From assembly GCA_002345575.1 (NCBI GenBank), contig DDVX01000017.1, positions 248,001 through 312,000 of the forward strand: a stretch of DNA of 64,000 nt, read 5' to 3'. The stretch comes from Stutzerimonas stutzeri. Lineage in GTDB: Bacteria > Pseudomonadota > Gammaproteobacteria > Pseudomonadales > Pseudomonadaceae. Position 1 is the stretch's first letter, and each line of letters starts with the position of its first letter. The position numbers and the translations under genes are program-made. Below the pieces are notes generated by a model. It had not been told where the DNA came from. It was given only the letters and a program-made list of their open reading frames with translations, and ran no database searches. This document shows positions 31,062-41,016 of this stretch, in pieces.

Positions 31062-32504
31062 ATGCGCCAACTGATCTGGTTTCGAACCGACTTGCGGATA
31101 AGAGACAACAGCGCCCTACACGCTGCCATGCAGGCCGGCCCGACCCTGGCGGTGTTCCTGATCAGCCCTGGCCAATGGCGCGCCCACGATGACGCGCCAT
31201 GCAAGGTCGACTTCTGGCTGCGCAACCTGCGAGAGCTGCAGGCGGAGCTGCAGCAGCTGAATGTGCCGCTGCTGATCCGCCATGCCGAGCATTGGCTAGA
31301 CGCACCCGCGGTGCTGGCAGAGCTCTGCCGCGAACTGGAGATCGGCGGCGTGCAGGTCAATGAGGAATACGGCATCAACGAAGCCCGCCGCGACCAACAG
31401 GTAGCGCAGCAGCTAGAAGCACTGGGCATCGGTTTTCACAGTCACCTTGATCGCCTGCTGTTCAAGCCCGGCAGCATCCTCACCCGCTCGGGCGGCTACT
31501 TTCAGGTGTTCAGCCAGTTTCGTAAGGTTTGCTATCAGCGCCTTCACACCGCGTTGCCCGGCAGCCTAGGCATGCCCCAAGCGCAAGCGCCGCTCACCAT
31601 TGATAGCGATCCGCTTCCTACCCAGGTGCCCGGCTTCGCCACACCAAGCGATAGCCTGCAAGCCCTGTGGCCTGCAGGCGAAGCGGCAGCGCTGGATCGC
31701 CTGCAAGACTTCGCCGACGAACATCTGGACGACTACGACCGCCAGCGCGACCTGCCCTTCAAGCCCGGCACCAGCCAGCTCTCTGCCTACCTCGCGGCCG
31801 GCGTGCTCTCGCCCCGTCAATGCCTGCATGCGGCGCTGCGCAGCAACTATGGCGAGTTTGAAACCGGCAGCAACGGCGCCATCACCTGGATCAACGAACT
31901 GCTGTGGCGTGAGTTCTATACCCACATTCTGGTCGGCTACCCGCAGGTATCGCGGCACCGAGCGTTCCGCGCGCACACCGAAGCCGTGCCCTGGCGCCAA
32001 GCGCCGGAGGAGCTGGCTGCCTGGCAGGAAGGTCGCACCGGCTTCCCGTTGATCGATGCCGCCATGCGCCAGCTGCTGGCCACCGGCTGGATGCACAACC
32101 GTCTGCGCATGGTGGTGGCGATGTTCCTGACCAAGAATTTGCTGATCGACTGGCGCGAGGGCGAACGCTTCTTTATGCGTCACCTGATCGACGGCGATCT
32201 CGCCGCGAACAACGGTGGCTGGCAATGGAGCGCCTCCACCGGCACCGATGCGGTGCCCTGGTTTCGCCTGTTCAACCCTGTCAGCCAGTCGCAGCGCTTC
32301 GACCGCCAGGGCCACTTCATTCGCCGCTGGTTACCGGAGCTGGCCCACCTGGACGATCGGCAGATTCACGCTCCGGGTGCGACCGGCGGGCTGCTCGCCC
32401 CGGCCGACTATCCGCCGCCGCTGGTCGACCTCGCAGCCAGCCGGCAGCGAGCGCTGAGTGCCTTCAAGAACCTGCCTGCCCAGAGCCAATCCACCGACGC
32501 TTGA
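31062..32504 (+). CDS. phrB: Deoxyribodipyrimidine photolyase (class I CPD)
   Basis: This flavoenzyme splits cyclobutane pyrimidine dimers with blue or near-UV light. The 480 residues contain the N-terminal antenna-binding domain (QLIWFRTDLRIRDNSALHAA) and the C-terminal FAD domain with the class I signatures TGFPLIDAAMRQLLATGWMHNR, MFLTKNLLIDWREGE and WQWSASTGTDAVPWFRLFNP. The length matches E. coli PhrB. It is last in the operon with the DUF523 protein and LitR copy 2, and it ends four bases from the convergent arsH stop. Confidence 0.96.
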   Translation: MRQLIWFRTDLRIRDNSALHAAMQAGPTLAVFLISPGQWRAHDDAPCKVDFWLRNLRELQAELQQLNVPLLIRHAEHWLDAPAVLAELCRELEIGGVQVNEEYGINEARRDQQVAQQLEALGIGFHSHLDRLLFKPGSILTRSGGYFQVFSQFRKVCYQRLHTALPGSLGMPQAQAPLTIDSDPLPTQVPGFATPSDSLQALWPAGEAAALDRLQDFADEHLDDYDRQRDLPFKPGTSQLSAYLAAGVLSPRQCLHAALRSNYGEFETGSNGAITWINELLWREFYTHILVGYPQVSRHRAFRAHTEAVPWRQAPEELAAWQEGRTGFPLIDAAMRQLLATGWMHNRLRMVVAMFLTKNLLIDWREGERFFMRHLIDGDLAANNGGWQWSASTGTDAVPWFRLFNPVSQSQRFDRQGHFIRRWLPELAHLDDRQIHAPGATGGLLAPADYPPPLVDLAASRQRALSAFKNLPAQSQSTDA

Positions 32505-32508
32505 ACGA

Positions 32509-33219
32509 CTAGATCGAACGCTGATTAACCCGCGCCGACAGCTGTTCGGCACTTTCCTTGCGCTCGGAATAGCGATCCACCAGAAAATCCTTACGGTCGC
32601 GGAGCAGCAGCGTGAACTTGACCAGCTCCTCCATGACGTCGACGACGCGGTCGTAATACGGCGAAGGCTTCATTCGGCCCTCGCCGTCGAACTCCATGTA
32701 CGCCTTGGGCACCGACGACTGGTTGGGGATGGTGAACATACGCATCCAGCGCCCCAGCACCCGCAGCTGGTTGACCACGTTGAAAGACTGCGAGCCTCCA
32801 CAGACCTGCATCACGGCCAGGGTCTTGCCCTGGGTCGGGCGAACCGCGCCGAGCGCCAGCGGAACCCAGTCGATCTGCGCCTTGAACACGGCCGACATGG
32901 CGCCATGGCGTTCCGGTGAACACCAGACCTGCCCTTCCGACCACTGCATCAGGTCACGCAGCTCCTGCACCTTGGGATGCTCAATGGGCGCGTCGTCAGG
33001 CAGCGGCAAGCCGGACGGGTTGAATAGCCGCGTCTCGGCACCGAAGTGCTCCAGCAGCCGAGCGGCCTCCTCCACCAGCAGGCGGCTGTAGGACGTCGCT
33101 CGGGTTGAGCCGTAGAGCAGCAGGATACGTGGCTTGTGGGCGCTGGCTTGAGCCTCGGCATCCGTTTCACCGAGCAGCTCAGAATCAAGGTTGGGGAGAT
33201 CGTGGGACATGGTTTTCAC
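32509..33219 (-). CDS. arsH: Arsenical resistance flavoprotein ArsH
   Basis: ArsH is an NADPH-dependent FMN reductase that, in studied bacteria, oxidises trivalent organoarsenicals. The 236 residues carry the flavodoxin-like [26 protein letters not shown], the [19 protein letters not shown] block and [17 protein letters not shown], all typical of ArsH. It is last in the arsR-B-C-H operon, three bases after arsC, and convergent with phrB. Confidence 0.94.
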   Translation of the reverse strand: MKTMSHDLPNLDSELLGETDAEAQASAHKPRILLLYGSTRATSYSRLLVEEAARLLEHFGAETRLFNPSGLPLPDDAPIEHPKVQELRDLMQWSEGQVWCSPERHGAMSAVFKAQIDWVPLALGAVRPTQGKTLAVMQVCGGSQSFNVVNQLRVLGRWMRMFTIPNQSSVPKAYMEFDGEGRMKPSPYYDRVVDVMEELVKFTLLLRDRKDFLVDRYSERKESAEQLSARVNQRSI

Positions 33220-33222
33220 TAT

Positions 33223-33693
33223 TCAAAGATTGCCAATACGGCCCAGCTCGCGCTGGAGTTCATCGCGGGTCAGCTCGCCAAAAGGCAGGTCGAGGAAGGT
33301 CCGGCAACGCTGCTCAATCTGCGCCAGGGTGGCGTGGAACGCGGACTGCACCTTGGCTTCGTCGCCCACCACATCAGAAGGATCTTCCAGCCCCCAGTGC
33401 GCTTTGAGCGCCGGACCGAAGTACACCGGACAGGCTTCGCCCGCGGCCTTGTCGCAAACGGTGATCACGATGTCGGGCGGATTGTCGGCAAAAGCATCGT
33501 TGCCCTTGCTGCTAAGTCCCTCGATGGAAATACCGGCCTGTTCGAGAGTAGCCAGGCTGCGCGGGTGCACCTGACCTTTGGGAAAACTGCCGGCACTGAC
33601 CGCTGAAAAGCCTTCCGGGGCCAGATGGTTGAACATCGCTTCGGAGAGGATGCTTCGGCAGCTATTGGCCGTACACATGAAGAGAACTCGCAT
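33223..33693 (-). CDS. arsC: Arsenate reductase, low-molecular-weight phosphatase type
   Basis: This enzyme reduces arsenate to arsenite for export by ArsB. From the ATG giving MRVLFMCTANSCRS it has 156 residues; the frame extends six codons further upstream. The CX5R phosphatase loop spans C7 to R13, and the redox stretch VCDKAAGEACPVYFG carries two further cysteines, as in thioredoxin-coupled enzymes. It lies 24 bases downstream of arsB. Confidence 0.93.
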   Translation of the reverse strand: MRVLFMCTANSCRSILSEAMFNHLAPEGFSAVSAGSFPKGQVHPRSLATLEQAGISIEGLSSKGNDAFADNPPDIVITVCDKAAGEACPVYFGPALKAHWGLEDPSDVVGDEAKVQSAFHATLAQIEQRCRTFLDLPFGELTRDELQRELGRIGNL

Positions 33694-33717
33694 GCTGTGC
33701 TCCTGCCGCAATCGGCA

Positions 33718-35001
33718 CTAGAAAGTAAGGCGCAAGGCCAGCGCCGAAAGGGTGACCAGCAAAACCGGCAGCGTCAGCACAATTCCGACCTTGAAGTAGT
33801 ACCCCCATGTGATGCGGATGTTCTTGCGAGCTAGCACGTGCAGCCAGAGCAGCGTTGCCAGGCTGCCGATGGGGGTGATTTTCGGGCCCAGGTCGCAGCC
33901 GATGACGTTTGCGTAAATCATGGCCTGGCGAACCACGCCACTGGTTTCGCTGGCGTCGATCGACAGCGCGCCGATCAGCACACTGGGCAAATTGTTCATG
34001 ACCGACGATAGAGCTGCCGCCAGCAACCCCGTGCCCAGTGCGGAGGCCCAAACCCCGTGCTCGGCAAGCCGGTTGAGGGCCAGGGTAAGTACATCGGTCA
34101 GGCCGGCGTTTTTCAGGCCGTAGACCACGAGGTACATGCCCAGCGAAAAGACCACGATCTGCCAGGGCGCCTCGCGCAGGACACGGCGGGTGGAAATCAC
34201 ATGACCCTTGGCGGCCACCGCGAACAGGATGGCCGCGCACACCGCTGCCACTGCGCTAATGGGAATGCCCAGAGGCTCCAGGGCGAACAGGCCCACCAGA
34301 AGGATCAACAGCATCCACCAGCCGACGACAAACGTGCGTTTGTCACGGATTGCGGTGGCCGGCGCTTTCAAGTCCGCTGGTGAGTAGTGCGCGGGGATGT
34401 CGCGGCGGAAGAACAGGTACAGCACCACCAGTGTGGCCGCGACGCTGACCAGGTTGACCGGCAGCATCACCGAGGCGTACTCGGAAAAGCTCAGGCCGAA
34501 GTAATCAGCCGAAACGATGTTCACCAGGTTCGATACCGCCAGCGGCAGACTCGCGGTATCGGCAATGAACCCGGCAGCCATCACGAAGGCCAGGGTTGTC
34601 GCAGCTGAAAAACGCAGGGCCAGCAGCATCGAGATCACGATGGGGGTGAGAATCAACGCTGCGCCGTCATTGGCGAACAGGGCCGATACAGCAGCGCCCA
34701 GCAAGATACAGAAAGCAAACAGACGCTTCCCGCTACCACCGGCCCAGCGTGCAACATGCAGCGCGGCCCATTCGAAGAAGCCGGCCTCATCCAGCAGCAG
34801 GCTGATAATGATGATGGCGATAAATGTCGCGGTAGCATTCCAGACGATCGCCCAGACGGTCGGAATGTCCTGCAAGGAAACCGCACCGACCGCAAGCGCG
34901 ATCACCGCGCCAATAGTGGCCGACCAGCCCACACCCAGGCCCTTCGGCTGCCAGATGACCAGAATGAGAGTAAGCAGGAAAACAGCAGCGGCGATCAGCA
35001 T
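33718..35001 (-). CDS. arsB: Arsenite efflux pump ArsB
   Basis: ArsB is an integral inner-membrane transporter that expels arsenite and antimonite using the proton gradient. The 427 residues form about ten to twelve hydrophobic helices, with the ArsB-type sequences [41 protein letters not shown] and [22 protein letters not shown]. It follows arsR by 24 bases and precedes arsC. Confidence 0.95.
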   Translation of the reverse strand: MLIAAAVFLLTLILVIWQPKGLGVGWSATIGAVIALAVGAVSLQDIPTVWAIVWNATATFIAIIIISLLLDEAGFFEWAALHVARWAGGSGKRLFAFCILLGAAVSALFANDGAALILTPIVISMLLALRFSAATTLAFVMAAGFIADTASLPLAVSNLVNIVSADYFGLSFSEYASVMLPVNLVSVAATLVVLYLFFRRDIPAHYSPADLKAPATAIRDKRTFVVGWWMLLILLVGLFALEPLGIPISAVAAVCAAILFAVAAKGHVISTRRVLREAPWQIVVFSLGMYLVVYGLKNAGLTDVLTLALNRLAEHGVWASALGTGLLAAALSSVMNNLPSVLIGALSIDASETSGVVRQAMIYANVIGCDLGPKITPIGSLATLLWLHVLARKNIRITWGYYFKVGIVLTLPVLLVTLSALALRLTF

Positions 35002-35025
35002 TTCAGGCTCTTTGAAAGGAAGGGA

Positions 35026-35373
35026 TCAGCAGCACGCAGCGGCCCGTACAGGCCGGCCACTCATGTTCTGCAGACGAGACGTATTGTCTGCCAGCCAGTC
35101 GGCATTGGCTTTCAGGGTCGTAAGCAGGATGTCGGTTATCCAGGCCGGCAGTTCGGGGTTGAGCCGGTAGTAGACCCACTGCCCCTGGCGGCGGTCGAGA
35201 AGCAGACCGGCACTGCGTAGCTGCGCGAGATGCCGGCTGACCTTGGGCTGACTGTCACCCAAAGCGCACATCAACTCGCAAACACAGAGCTCGCCCTGAT
35301 CGGCAATCAGTAGCATGGCGCGGGCACGCGTCTCATCGGCGAGGCATTTGAACAGTTCAACAGGCGTAAGCAC
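35026..35373 (-). CDS. arsR: Arsenic-responsive repressor ArsR
   Basis: ArsR is a winged-helix repressor released from DNA by arsenite. The protein has 115 residues from the GTG start chosen here (LTPVELFKCLADETRARAMLLI), which has GGGGG six bases upstream. An ATG six codons earlier (35391) lacks a ribosome site and lies inside the operator. The metalloid-binding motif ELCVCELMCALG (cysteines at about 32, 34 and 38) and the DNA-binding helix SQPKVSRHLAQLRSAGLL are clear. The C-terminus ends in a CC pair. It is first in the arsRBCH operon. Confidence 0.92.
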   Translation of the reverse strand: MLTPVELFKCLADETRARAMLLIADQGELCVCELMCALGDSQPKVSRHLAQLRSAGLLLDRRQGQWVYYRLNPELPAWITDILLTTLKANADWLADNTSRLQNMSGRPVRAAACC

Positions 35374-35387
35374 AAAATACCCCCGAT

Positions 35388-35423
35388 ACATATGGGTTAT
35401 CGAATATACGGAATCTCATATGT
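35388..35423. promoter_or_regulatory. Probable ArsR operator
   Basis: Two inverted ACATATG / CATATGT arms (35388-35394 and 35417-35423) flank an AT-rich centre containing ATCGAATATACGGAAT. The site lies 15 bases upstream of the arsR start codon and would cover the ars promoter. Confidence 0.6.
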
Positions 35424-35596
35424 AAAACAAGTAAAAGTATCTGAGCCACAGACCAGCCTCGGCAAAAGCGGCGGATGACACCAGGCTTGCACAAGGGCGC
35501 TTCGTCTCTCGCTCGCAACTCGAACTGCCTCTCGCCGGTCAATTACAAAAAGCGAAAGCCGGCAACTTCCGGCCCTGGATTGATGAGGAATCAGGC

Positions 35597-36586
35597 ATGA
35601 CCGATAACGCACGAGTCGCAGTGATATGCGGAGCCAGCGCAGGTATCGGGCGCGCGACGGCACGGGCATTGGCACAGGCAGGCTATCGCTTGGCATTGAT
35701 TGCACGTGGGCCGCAGGGGCTGGATGATGCGCAGGCCGAACTGGAAGCCAGTGGCGCGAAGGTTCTGACGATTGCGTTGGATGTGGCCGATGCCGAGGCA
35801 ATGGACCGCGCTGCGGAGCGGATTGAGGCCGAACTGGGGCCGATCGATATCTGGGTGAACTCGGCGATGGTGACGGTATTCGGCCCGGTTCACCTGACCA
35901 GCGCGGCGGAGTTCAAGCGGGTCACGGAAGTGACGTACCTGGGCACCGTTCACGGCACGCTGGCGGCGCTGCGCCATATGCAGCCGCGCAACCGCGGCAC
36001 CATCGTGCAGGTTGGCTCGGCGCTGTCTTACCGGGCGATTCCGTTGCAGTCAGCCTATTGCGCGGCAAAGTTCGCCATTCGCGGCTTCACCGACTCGCTG
36101 CGTTGCGAGCTTATCCGCGACAAGAGCCGCGTGCGGCTGACGATGGTCCAGCTGCCGGCTCATAACACGCCGCAGTTCGACTGGTCGCGCAACAAGATGT
36201 CCCGACGAGCGCAGCCCGTGCCACCCATCCACAAGCCCGAAGTCGCGGCGCAAGCCATCTTACGCGCGGCACGCGAAGCACCGCGCGAGCTCTGGGTCGG
36301 GCGCGCCTCGCTGCAGGCCATCATCGGCACAATGCTCATGCCCGGCCTGCTCGACCGTATGATGGCCAAACAGGCGTGGGACGGCCAGATGACCGAGGAG
36401 CCGGTCCCTGCCGGACAGCCGGACAACCTGTTTCAGCCCGTCGCCGGGCTGCATCGTCTCGAAGGCCGCTTCGGTGACAAGGCCCTCGACAAGGCGCCTA
36501 GTCTCGCTTCGGAAACAGTCGGCAAACTGGCGCTGGGCCTGGGGCTCGTAGCCGCGTTTGCCGCGGTGTGGCGTCGGCCTAAATAG
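35597..36586 (+). CDS. Short-chain dehydrogenase/reductase with C-terminal extension
   Basis: A 329-residue SDR. The cofactor motif ICGASAGIGRATARAL is at about residues 10-25, NSA follows in the place of NAG, and the catalytic sequence shows Ser in QVGSALSYR and the YCAAK pair. After about residue 230 it carries an extra 100 residues ending in a hydrophobic stretch (LALGLGLVAAFAAVW) that may anchor it to the membrane. The substrate is unknown. GAGGAA precedes the ATG. It stands alone between the ars operon and a permease gene. Confidence 0.88.
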   Translation: MTDNARVAVICGASAGIGRATARALAQAGYRLALIARGPQGLDDAQAELEASGAKVLTIALDVADAEAMDRAAERIEAELGPIDIWVNSAMVTVFGPVHLTSAAEFKRVTEVTYLGTVHGTLAALRHMQPRNRGTIVQVGSALSYRAIPLQSAYCAAKFAIRGFTDSLRCELIRDKSRVRLTMVQLPAHNTPQFDWSRNKMSRRAQPVPPIHKPEVAAQAILRAAREAPRELWVGRASLQAIIGTMLMPGLLDRMMAKQAWDGQMTEEPVPAGQPDNLFQPVAGLHRLEGRFGDKALDKAPSLASETVGKLALGLGLVAAFAAVWRRPK

Positions 36587-36779
36587 GCTACGCATCACAG
36601 ACCTGCCAGCAGAAGTTCTGCGTTCGGCAGCATCACTTTGTTCGGGCTTCGTTGCCGTCCGCTGAATTAGCAGGCGAGGCCGAACTACACACCCTGCGAA
36701 AGTCGTACAAACCGGCAACTCTCTTGGCCCAGCTCAACGGCAAGGCTACCCTGCGTCTTTTTGTCGCCGAGCCTCCACG

Positions 36780-37550
36780 ATGTCCCTGTTCGATATGTTG
36801 CTGCTGATCGTCGCCGGTTTCGCCGCCGGTGGGATGAACGCCCTTGCCGGCGGCGGCACCTTCTTTTCGTTCCCGGCACTGCTCGCCATCGGCCTGCCAC
36901 CGGTGACGGCCAATGCCACCAATGCCGTCGCACTCTGGCCGGCAAGCCTCGCCGGCGCCTGGGCAGCACGTACCAGCCTGCGCCCACTGGGCCGTTATTT
37001 GGTGCCCTTGCTGCTGGCCGGCCTGGCTGGCGGTCTGCTGGGCGGCATTCTGTTGCTGGTGAGCGGCGACGATGTGTTCAGCCTGCTGATTCCCTGGCTG
37101 CTGTTGCTGGCCACTGCCCTGTTCGCCGCCAGCCCGCTACTCAGCCGCTGGCTGGCATCGCGCCGCAAGGAAGCCAGCGAAGTACCGCCCCACGGGCCGC
37201 TGTCCCTGGCCGCGCACGGGCTGGTTTCCATCTATGGCGGCTATTTCGGCGCGGGGATGGGCATCTTGCAACTGGCGGCGTTCTCCATCGAAGGCCATGC
37301 GCTAGTGCGCGCCAACGCGCTGAAGAACCTCATCTCAGCGGTGATTTACAGCGTCGCCACCGCCACCTTCATCATCGCCGGCCGTGTGAGTTGGTACGAA
37401 CTGGCGATCCTGCTGGTCGGCACTACCCTCGGCGGTTATGCCGGCGGCGCGCTAAGTCAGAAACTGCCGGCCAGCTGGCTACGGCTTTTCGTGATCTTGG
37501 TAGGCGCGAGCATGACTCTCTATTACTTCTGGACGACTTACATTCAGTGA
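36780..37550 (+). CDS. TauE/SafE-family membrane permease
   Basis: A 256-residue integral membrane protein with about seven to eight hydrophobic segments. The N-terminal family repeat AAGGMNALAGGGTFFSFPALLAIGLPP and its second copy SIYGGYFGAGMGILQLAAF identify TauE/SafE (DUF81). Members are thought to export or import organosulfur or organic anions such as sulfoacetate; the substrate here cannot be read from context. A hairpin that may be a terminator follows. Confidence 0.9.
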   Translation: MSLFDMLLLIVAGFAAGGMNALAGGGTFFSFPALLAIGLPPVTANATNAVALWPASLAGAWAARTSLRPLGRYLVPLLLAGLAGGLLGGILLLVSGDDVFSLLIPWLLLLATALFAASPLLSRWLASRRKEASEVPPHGPLSLAAHGLVSIYGGYFGAGMGILQLAAFSIEGHALVRANALKNLISAVIYSVATATFIIAGRVSWYELAILLVGTTLGGYAGGALSQKLPASWLRLFVILVGASMTLYYFWTTYIQ

Positions 37551-37556
37551 TTCAGC

Positions 37557-37587
37557 CCCGGCGGTCACACTGCCGCCGGGCACTTTC
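37557..37587 (+). terminator. Possible terminator after the TauE/SafE gene
   Basis: The inverted repeat CCCGGCGG / CCGCCGGG has an eight-base loop and is followed by a pyrimidine-rich CACTTTCTTG. The T-run is weak. Confidence 0.5.
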
Positions 37588-37716
37588 TTGCCTGCGCAAT
37601 CGTCAAAGGAAGTCGCCTGCTGCCAAGTGGGCAAACACCCCTTTACGGCTGCTTTTTCCGCCCAGCTCTGCTAGTGTCGCGACCGTTTAAAAGCAGCCCA
37701 ATGAACAGGTTCCGCC

Positions 37717-37959
37717 ATGGCCCGCAAGAAAGTTGCCCTCGATTTCGAACAATCACTCGCCGAGCTGCAACAGCTGGTCGAACGACTGGAAAGCGGCGAG
37801 CTGTCGCTGGAAGATTCTCTGACCTGCTTTGAGCAGGGCATCGGCCTGACCCGCGACTGTCAGGCTGCACTTAGCCAGGCTGAACAGAAAGTGCAGATTT
37901 TGCTGGAACGCGACGGCAAGTTGCAGGAAACCGTCTTTGAAGTGACCCCTCCAGCATGA
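37717..37959 (+). CDS. xseB: Exodeoxyribonuclease VII small subunit
   Basis: XseB binds the large subunit XseA to form the single-strand-specific exonuclease VII. The 80 residues show [33 protein letters not shown], the family core. It overlaps ispA by four bases (ATGA) in the classic xseB-ispA-dxs order. Confidence 0.96.
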   Translation: MARKKVALDFEQSLAELQQLVERLESGELSLEDSLTCFEQGIGLTRDCQAALSQAEQKVQILLERDGKLQETVFEVTPPA

Positions 37960-38843
37960 TCGACACCTACCAGCAGCGCTGCCAGCAGCGCGTCGACAAC
38001 TGCCTGAACGCCCTTTTCGTCCCACCCCGCCCTCAGCTCGAACGTCTCTACCAGGCCATGCGCTACAGCGTGATGAATGGCGGCAAGCGAGTGCGCCCGC
38101 TGTTGGTCTATGCCGCCTGCGAAGCGCTCGAAGGCGACGCAGTGCAGGCCGACGGCGCCGCCTGTGCGGTGGAGCTGATCCACGCCTATTCGCTGGTGCA
38201 TGACGACCTGCCGGCGATGGATGATGACGATCTGCGTCGCGGCCAACCGACCACCCACAGGGCATTCGACGAAGCCTGCGCGATTCTCGCGGGCGACGGT
38301 CTGCAAAGCCTCGCCTTCGAGGCCCTGGCCGCACCGGCGCGCAACCCGGCCGATCCGGCGCTGCGCCTGGAAATGTTCAGCAGCCTGGCCCGTGCCGCCG
38401 GTCCCGCCGGAATGGTCGGCGGTCAGGCCATCGACCTCGGTTCGGTGGCAATCAAGCTTGACCGCGAAGCGCTGGAGTTGATGCATCGGCACAAGACCGG
38501 CGCCCTGATCGAAGCCTCCGTCCGCCTTGGCGCACTGTCCAGCGGGCGCGCCAATGAGGTGAGTCTGGCCGCGCTGCAGCAATACGCCGAAGCCGTCGGC
38601 CTGGCCTTTCAGGTGCAGGACGACATTCTCGATGTGGAAAGCGACACCGCCACGCTCGGCAAGCACCAGGGCGCCGATATCGCCCGCGACAAGCCGACCT
38701 ACCCGGCCTTGCTGGGCATGGACGCGGCAAAGGCGTACGCCGTGGAGTTGCGCGATATGGCGCTACAGGCACTGCAGCCTTTCGGCACCAGCGCTGAGCC
38801 CCTGCGTGAGTTGGCCCGCTTTATCGTCGAGCGCCGCAGCTGA
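37956..38843 (+). CDS. ispA: Farnesyl diphosphate synthase (geranyltranstransferase)
   Basis: IspA condenses IPP with DMAPP and GPP to make farnesyl diphosphate, the precursor of ubiquinone and undecaprenyl phosphate. The 295 residues have the first aspartate-rich motif in [20 protein letters not shown] (about residue 85) and the second in [13 protein letters not shown] (about 222). The [10 protein letters not shown] substrate motif is near residue 45. It is co-transcribed with xseB and probably dxs. Confidence 0.96.
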   Translation: MIDTYQQRCQQRVDNCLNALFVPPRPQLERLYQAMRYSVMNGGKRVRPLLVYAACEALEGDAVQADGAACAVELIHAYSLVHDDLPAMDDDDLRRGQPTTHRAFDEACAILAGDGLQSLAFEALAAPARNPADPALRLEMFSSLARAAGPAGMVGGQAIDLGSVAIKLDREALELMHRHKTGALIEASVRLGALSSGRANEVSLAALQQYAEAVGLAFQVQDDILDVESDTATLGKHQGADIARDKPTYPALLGMDAAKAYAVELRDMALQALQPFGTSAEPLRELARFIVERRS

Positions 38844-38966
38844 TCGATTTTCGGCTCCACATCCTGCATGAACGGCACCGCTGGGCCGACCACGGGCGCC
38901 GCGGTTCTTATCGCAGTGCCCATCGGGTAAACTGCGGCTCTTTTTTCAGCCAAAACGATGCGCCAG

Positions 38967-40850
38967 ATGCTCAAGACGTTCCATGAGATTCCTCGGCTTC
39001 GCCCGCAAACGCCTCTCCTTGACAGCGCCGCCACGCCTGCGCAGCTGCGGCGTCTGGGCGAGACGGAACTCGAAGAGCTCGCCAATGAGCTACGCCTGGA
39101 GCTGCTTTACAGCGTCGGTCAGACCGGCGGGCACTTCGGCGCAGGTCTTGGCGTCATCGAGTTGACCATCGCGCTGCACTACGTTTTCGATACGCCGGAT
39201 GACCGTCTGGTGTGGGATGTCGGCCACCAGGCCTACCCGCACAAGATCCTTACCGGACGTCGCGAACAGATGGTCAGCCTGCGCCAGAAAGACGGCCTCG
39301 CCGCCTTTCCGCGCCGCAGCGAAAGTGAGTACGACACCTTTGGCGTCGGCCATTCCAGCACCTCAATCAGCGCGGCACTAGGCATGGCCATTGCCGCTCG
39401 CATGCAGGGCCACAAGCGCAAATCCATCGCCGTGATCGGTGACGGCGCACTGACCGCCGGCATGGCCTTCGAGGCGCTCAACCACGCCCCGGAAGTTGGC
39501 GCCGACATGCTGGTGGTGCTTAACGACAACGACATGTCGATTTCGCGCAACGTTGGCGGCATGTCCAACTACTTGGCGAAAATTCTTTCCAGCCGCACCT
39601 ACACCAGCATGCGCGAAGGCAGCAAGAAGGTTCTGTCGCGCCTACCCGGCGCCTGGGAAATCGCCCGCCGCACCGAGGAATACGCCAAGGGCATGCTGGT
39701 CCCCGGCACCCTGTTCGAAGAGCTTGGCTGGAACTACATCGGCCCCATCGACGGCCACGACCTGCCAACCCTGATCGCCACGTTGCGCAACATGCGCGAC
39801 CTATCCGGGCCACAGTTCCTGCACGTGGTAACCAAGAAGGGCAAGGGTTTCGCGCCGGCAGAGGTTGATCCCATCACTTGGCACGCGATCAACAAACTCG
39901 AGCCTGTAGACGCCCCGCAGAAGCCGAAAGCACCGTCCGGCCCGCGCTATTCCAATATCTTCGGCCAGTGGCTGTGTGACATGGCCGCCGCCGATCCACG
40001 CCTGCTGGGCATCACTCCGGCGATGAAGGAAGGCTCGGATCTGGTGGCCTTCAGCGAGCGCTTCCCGGAGCGCTACTTCGACGTCGCCATTGCCGAGCAG
40101 CACGCCGTCACCCTCGCCGCGGGCATGGCCTGTGAAGGCGCCAAGCCAGTAGTGGCGATCTACTCGACCTTCCTCCAGCGCGCCTACGACCAGTTGATCC
40201 ATGACGTCGCGGTGCAGAACCTCGACGTGCTGTTCGCCATCGACCGCGCCGGCCTGGTGGGCGAAGACGGTCCGACCCACGCCGGCAGTTTCGATTTGTC
40301 GTATCTGCGTTGCATTCCGGGCATGTTGATCATGACCCCCAGCGACGAGAACGAGATGCGCCGCATGCTTACCACCGGCTATCTGTTCGAAGGTCCGGCG
40401 GCCGTGCGTTATCCGCGCGGTACCGGCCCCAACGCCGCGCTGGAGCCCGGCCTGGAACCGCTGGAGATCGGCAAGGGCGTGATCCGCCGTCAAGGCTCGA
40501 GGGTCGCCCTGCTGGTATTCGGCGTGCAGTTGCCCGAGGCGCTGCAAGTGGGCGAAACCCTGGACTCGACCGTCGTCGACATGCGCTTCGTCAAGCCGCT
40601 GGACGAGGCACTGGTTCGCCAGTTGGCCGACTCCCACGAGCTGCTGGTGACTGTCGAGGAAAACAGCATCATGGGTGGCGCCGGCAGTGCTGTGGCGGAA
40701 TTCCTCGCTGGCCAAGCCATCGTCAAGCCACTGCTGCAGCTGGGCCTGCCAGACATCTACGTCGAACACGCCAAACCCTCGCAGATGCTCGCCGAATGCG
40801 GACTGGATGCCGCGGGAATCGAGGCCGCGATACGCGCACGACTGGCGTAG
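38967..40850 (+). CDS. dxs: 1-deoxy-D-xylulose-5-phosphate synthase
   Basis: Dxs is the thiamine-diphosphate enzyme that starts the MEP isoprenoid pathway from pyruvate and glyceraldehyde 3-phosphate. The 627 residues begin at [10 protein letters not shown], which aligns with other Pseudomonas Dxs starts; an ATG three codons earlier is also open. Visible motifs are [12 protein letters not shown], the thiamine-binding [17 protein letters not shown] with NDN, the [17 protein letters not shown] transketolase block and EDGPTHAG. It lies downstream of ispA. Confidence 0.96.
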   Translation: MLKTFHEIPRLRPQTPLLDSAATPAQLRRLGETELEELANELRLELLYSVGQTGGHFGAGLGVIELTIALHYVFDTPDDRLVWDVGHQAYPHKILTGRREQMVSLRQKDGLAAFPRRSESEYDTFGVGHSSTSISAALGMAIAARMQGHKRKSIAVIGDGALTAGMAFEALNHAPEVGADMLVVLNDNDMSISRNVGGMSNYLAKILSSRTYTSMREGSKKVLSRLPGAWEIARRTEEYAKGMLVPGTLFEELGWNYIGPIDGHDLPTLIATLRNMRDLSGPQFLHVVTKKGKGFAPAEVDPITWHAINKLEPVDAPQKPKAPSGPRYSNIFGQWLCDMAAADPRLLGITPAMKEGSDLVAFSERFPERYFDVAIAEQHAVTLAAGMACEGAKPVVAIYSTFLQRAYDQLIHDVAVQNLDVLFAIDRAGLVGEDGPTHAGSFDLSYLRCIPGMLIMTPSDENEMRRMLTTGYLFEGPAAVRYPRGTGPNAALEPGLEPLEIGKGVIRRQGSRVALLVFGVQLPEALQVGETLDSTVVDMRFVKPLDEALVRQLADSHELLVTVEENSIMGGAGSAVAEFLAGQAIVKPLLQLGLPDIYVEHAKPSQMLAECGLDAAGIEAAIRARLA

Positions 40851-41016
40851 GGTGGAAACCGCCACGATCAAGCTTCAGGGCCGAACTTATCCGGCCTTGA
40901 GGCATTCAACTTTGTGATCAGTGGCGGCCTATTTTCAGCCCTACACACGCACCTTCCCCTCTCTTTTAGATCCTTGCGGCCCGGCCTGCAGGCCGCACCA
41001 CTGGTACGAGTCCTTC

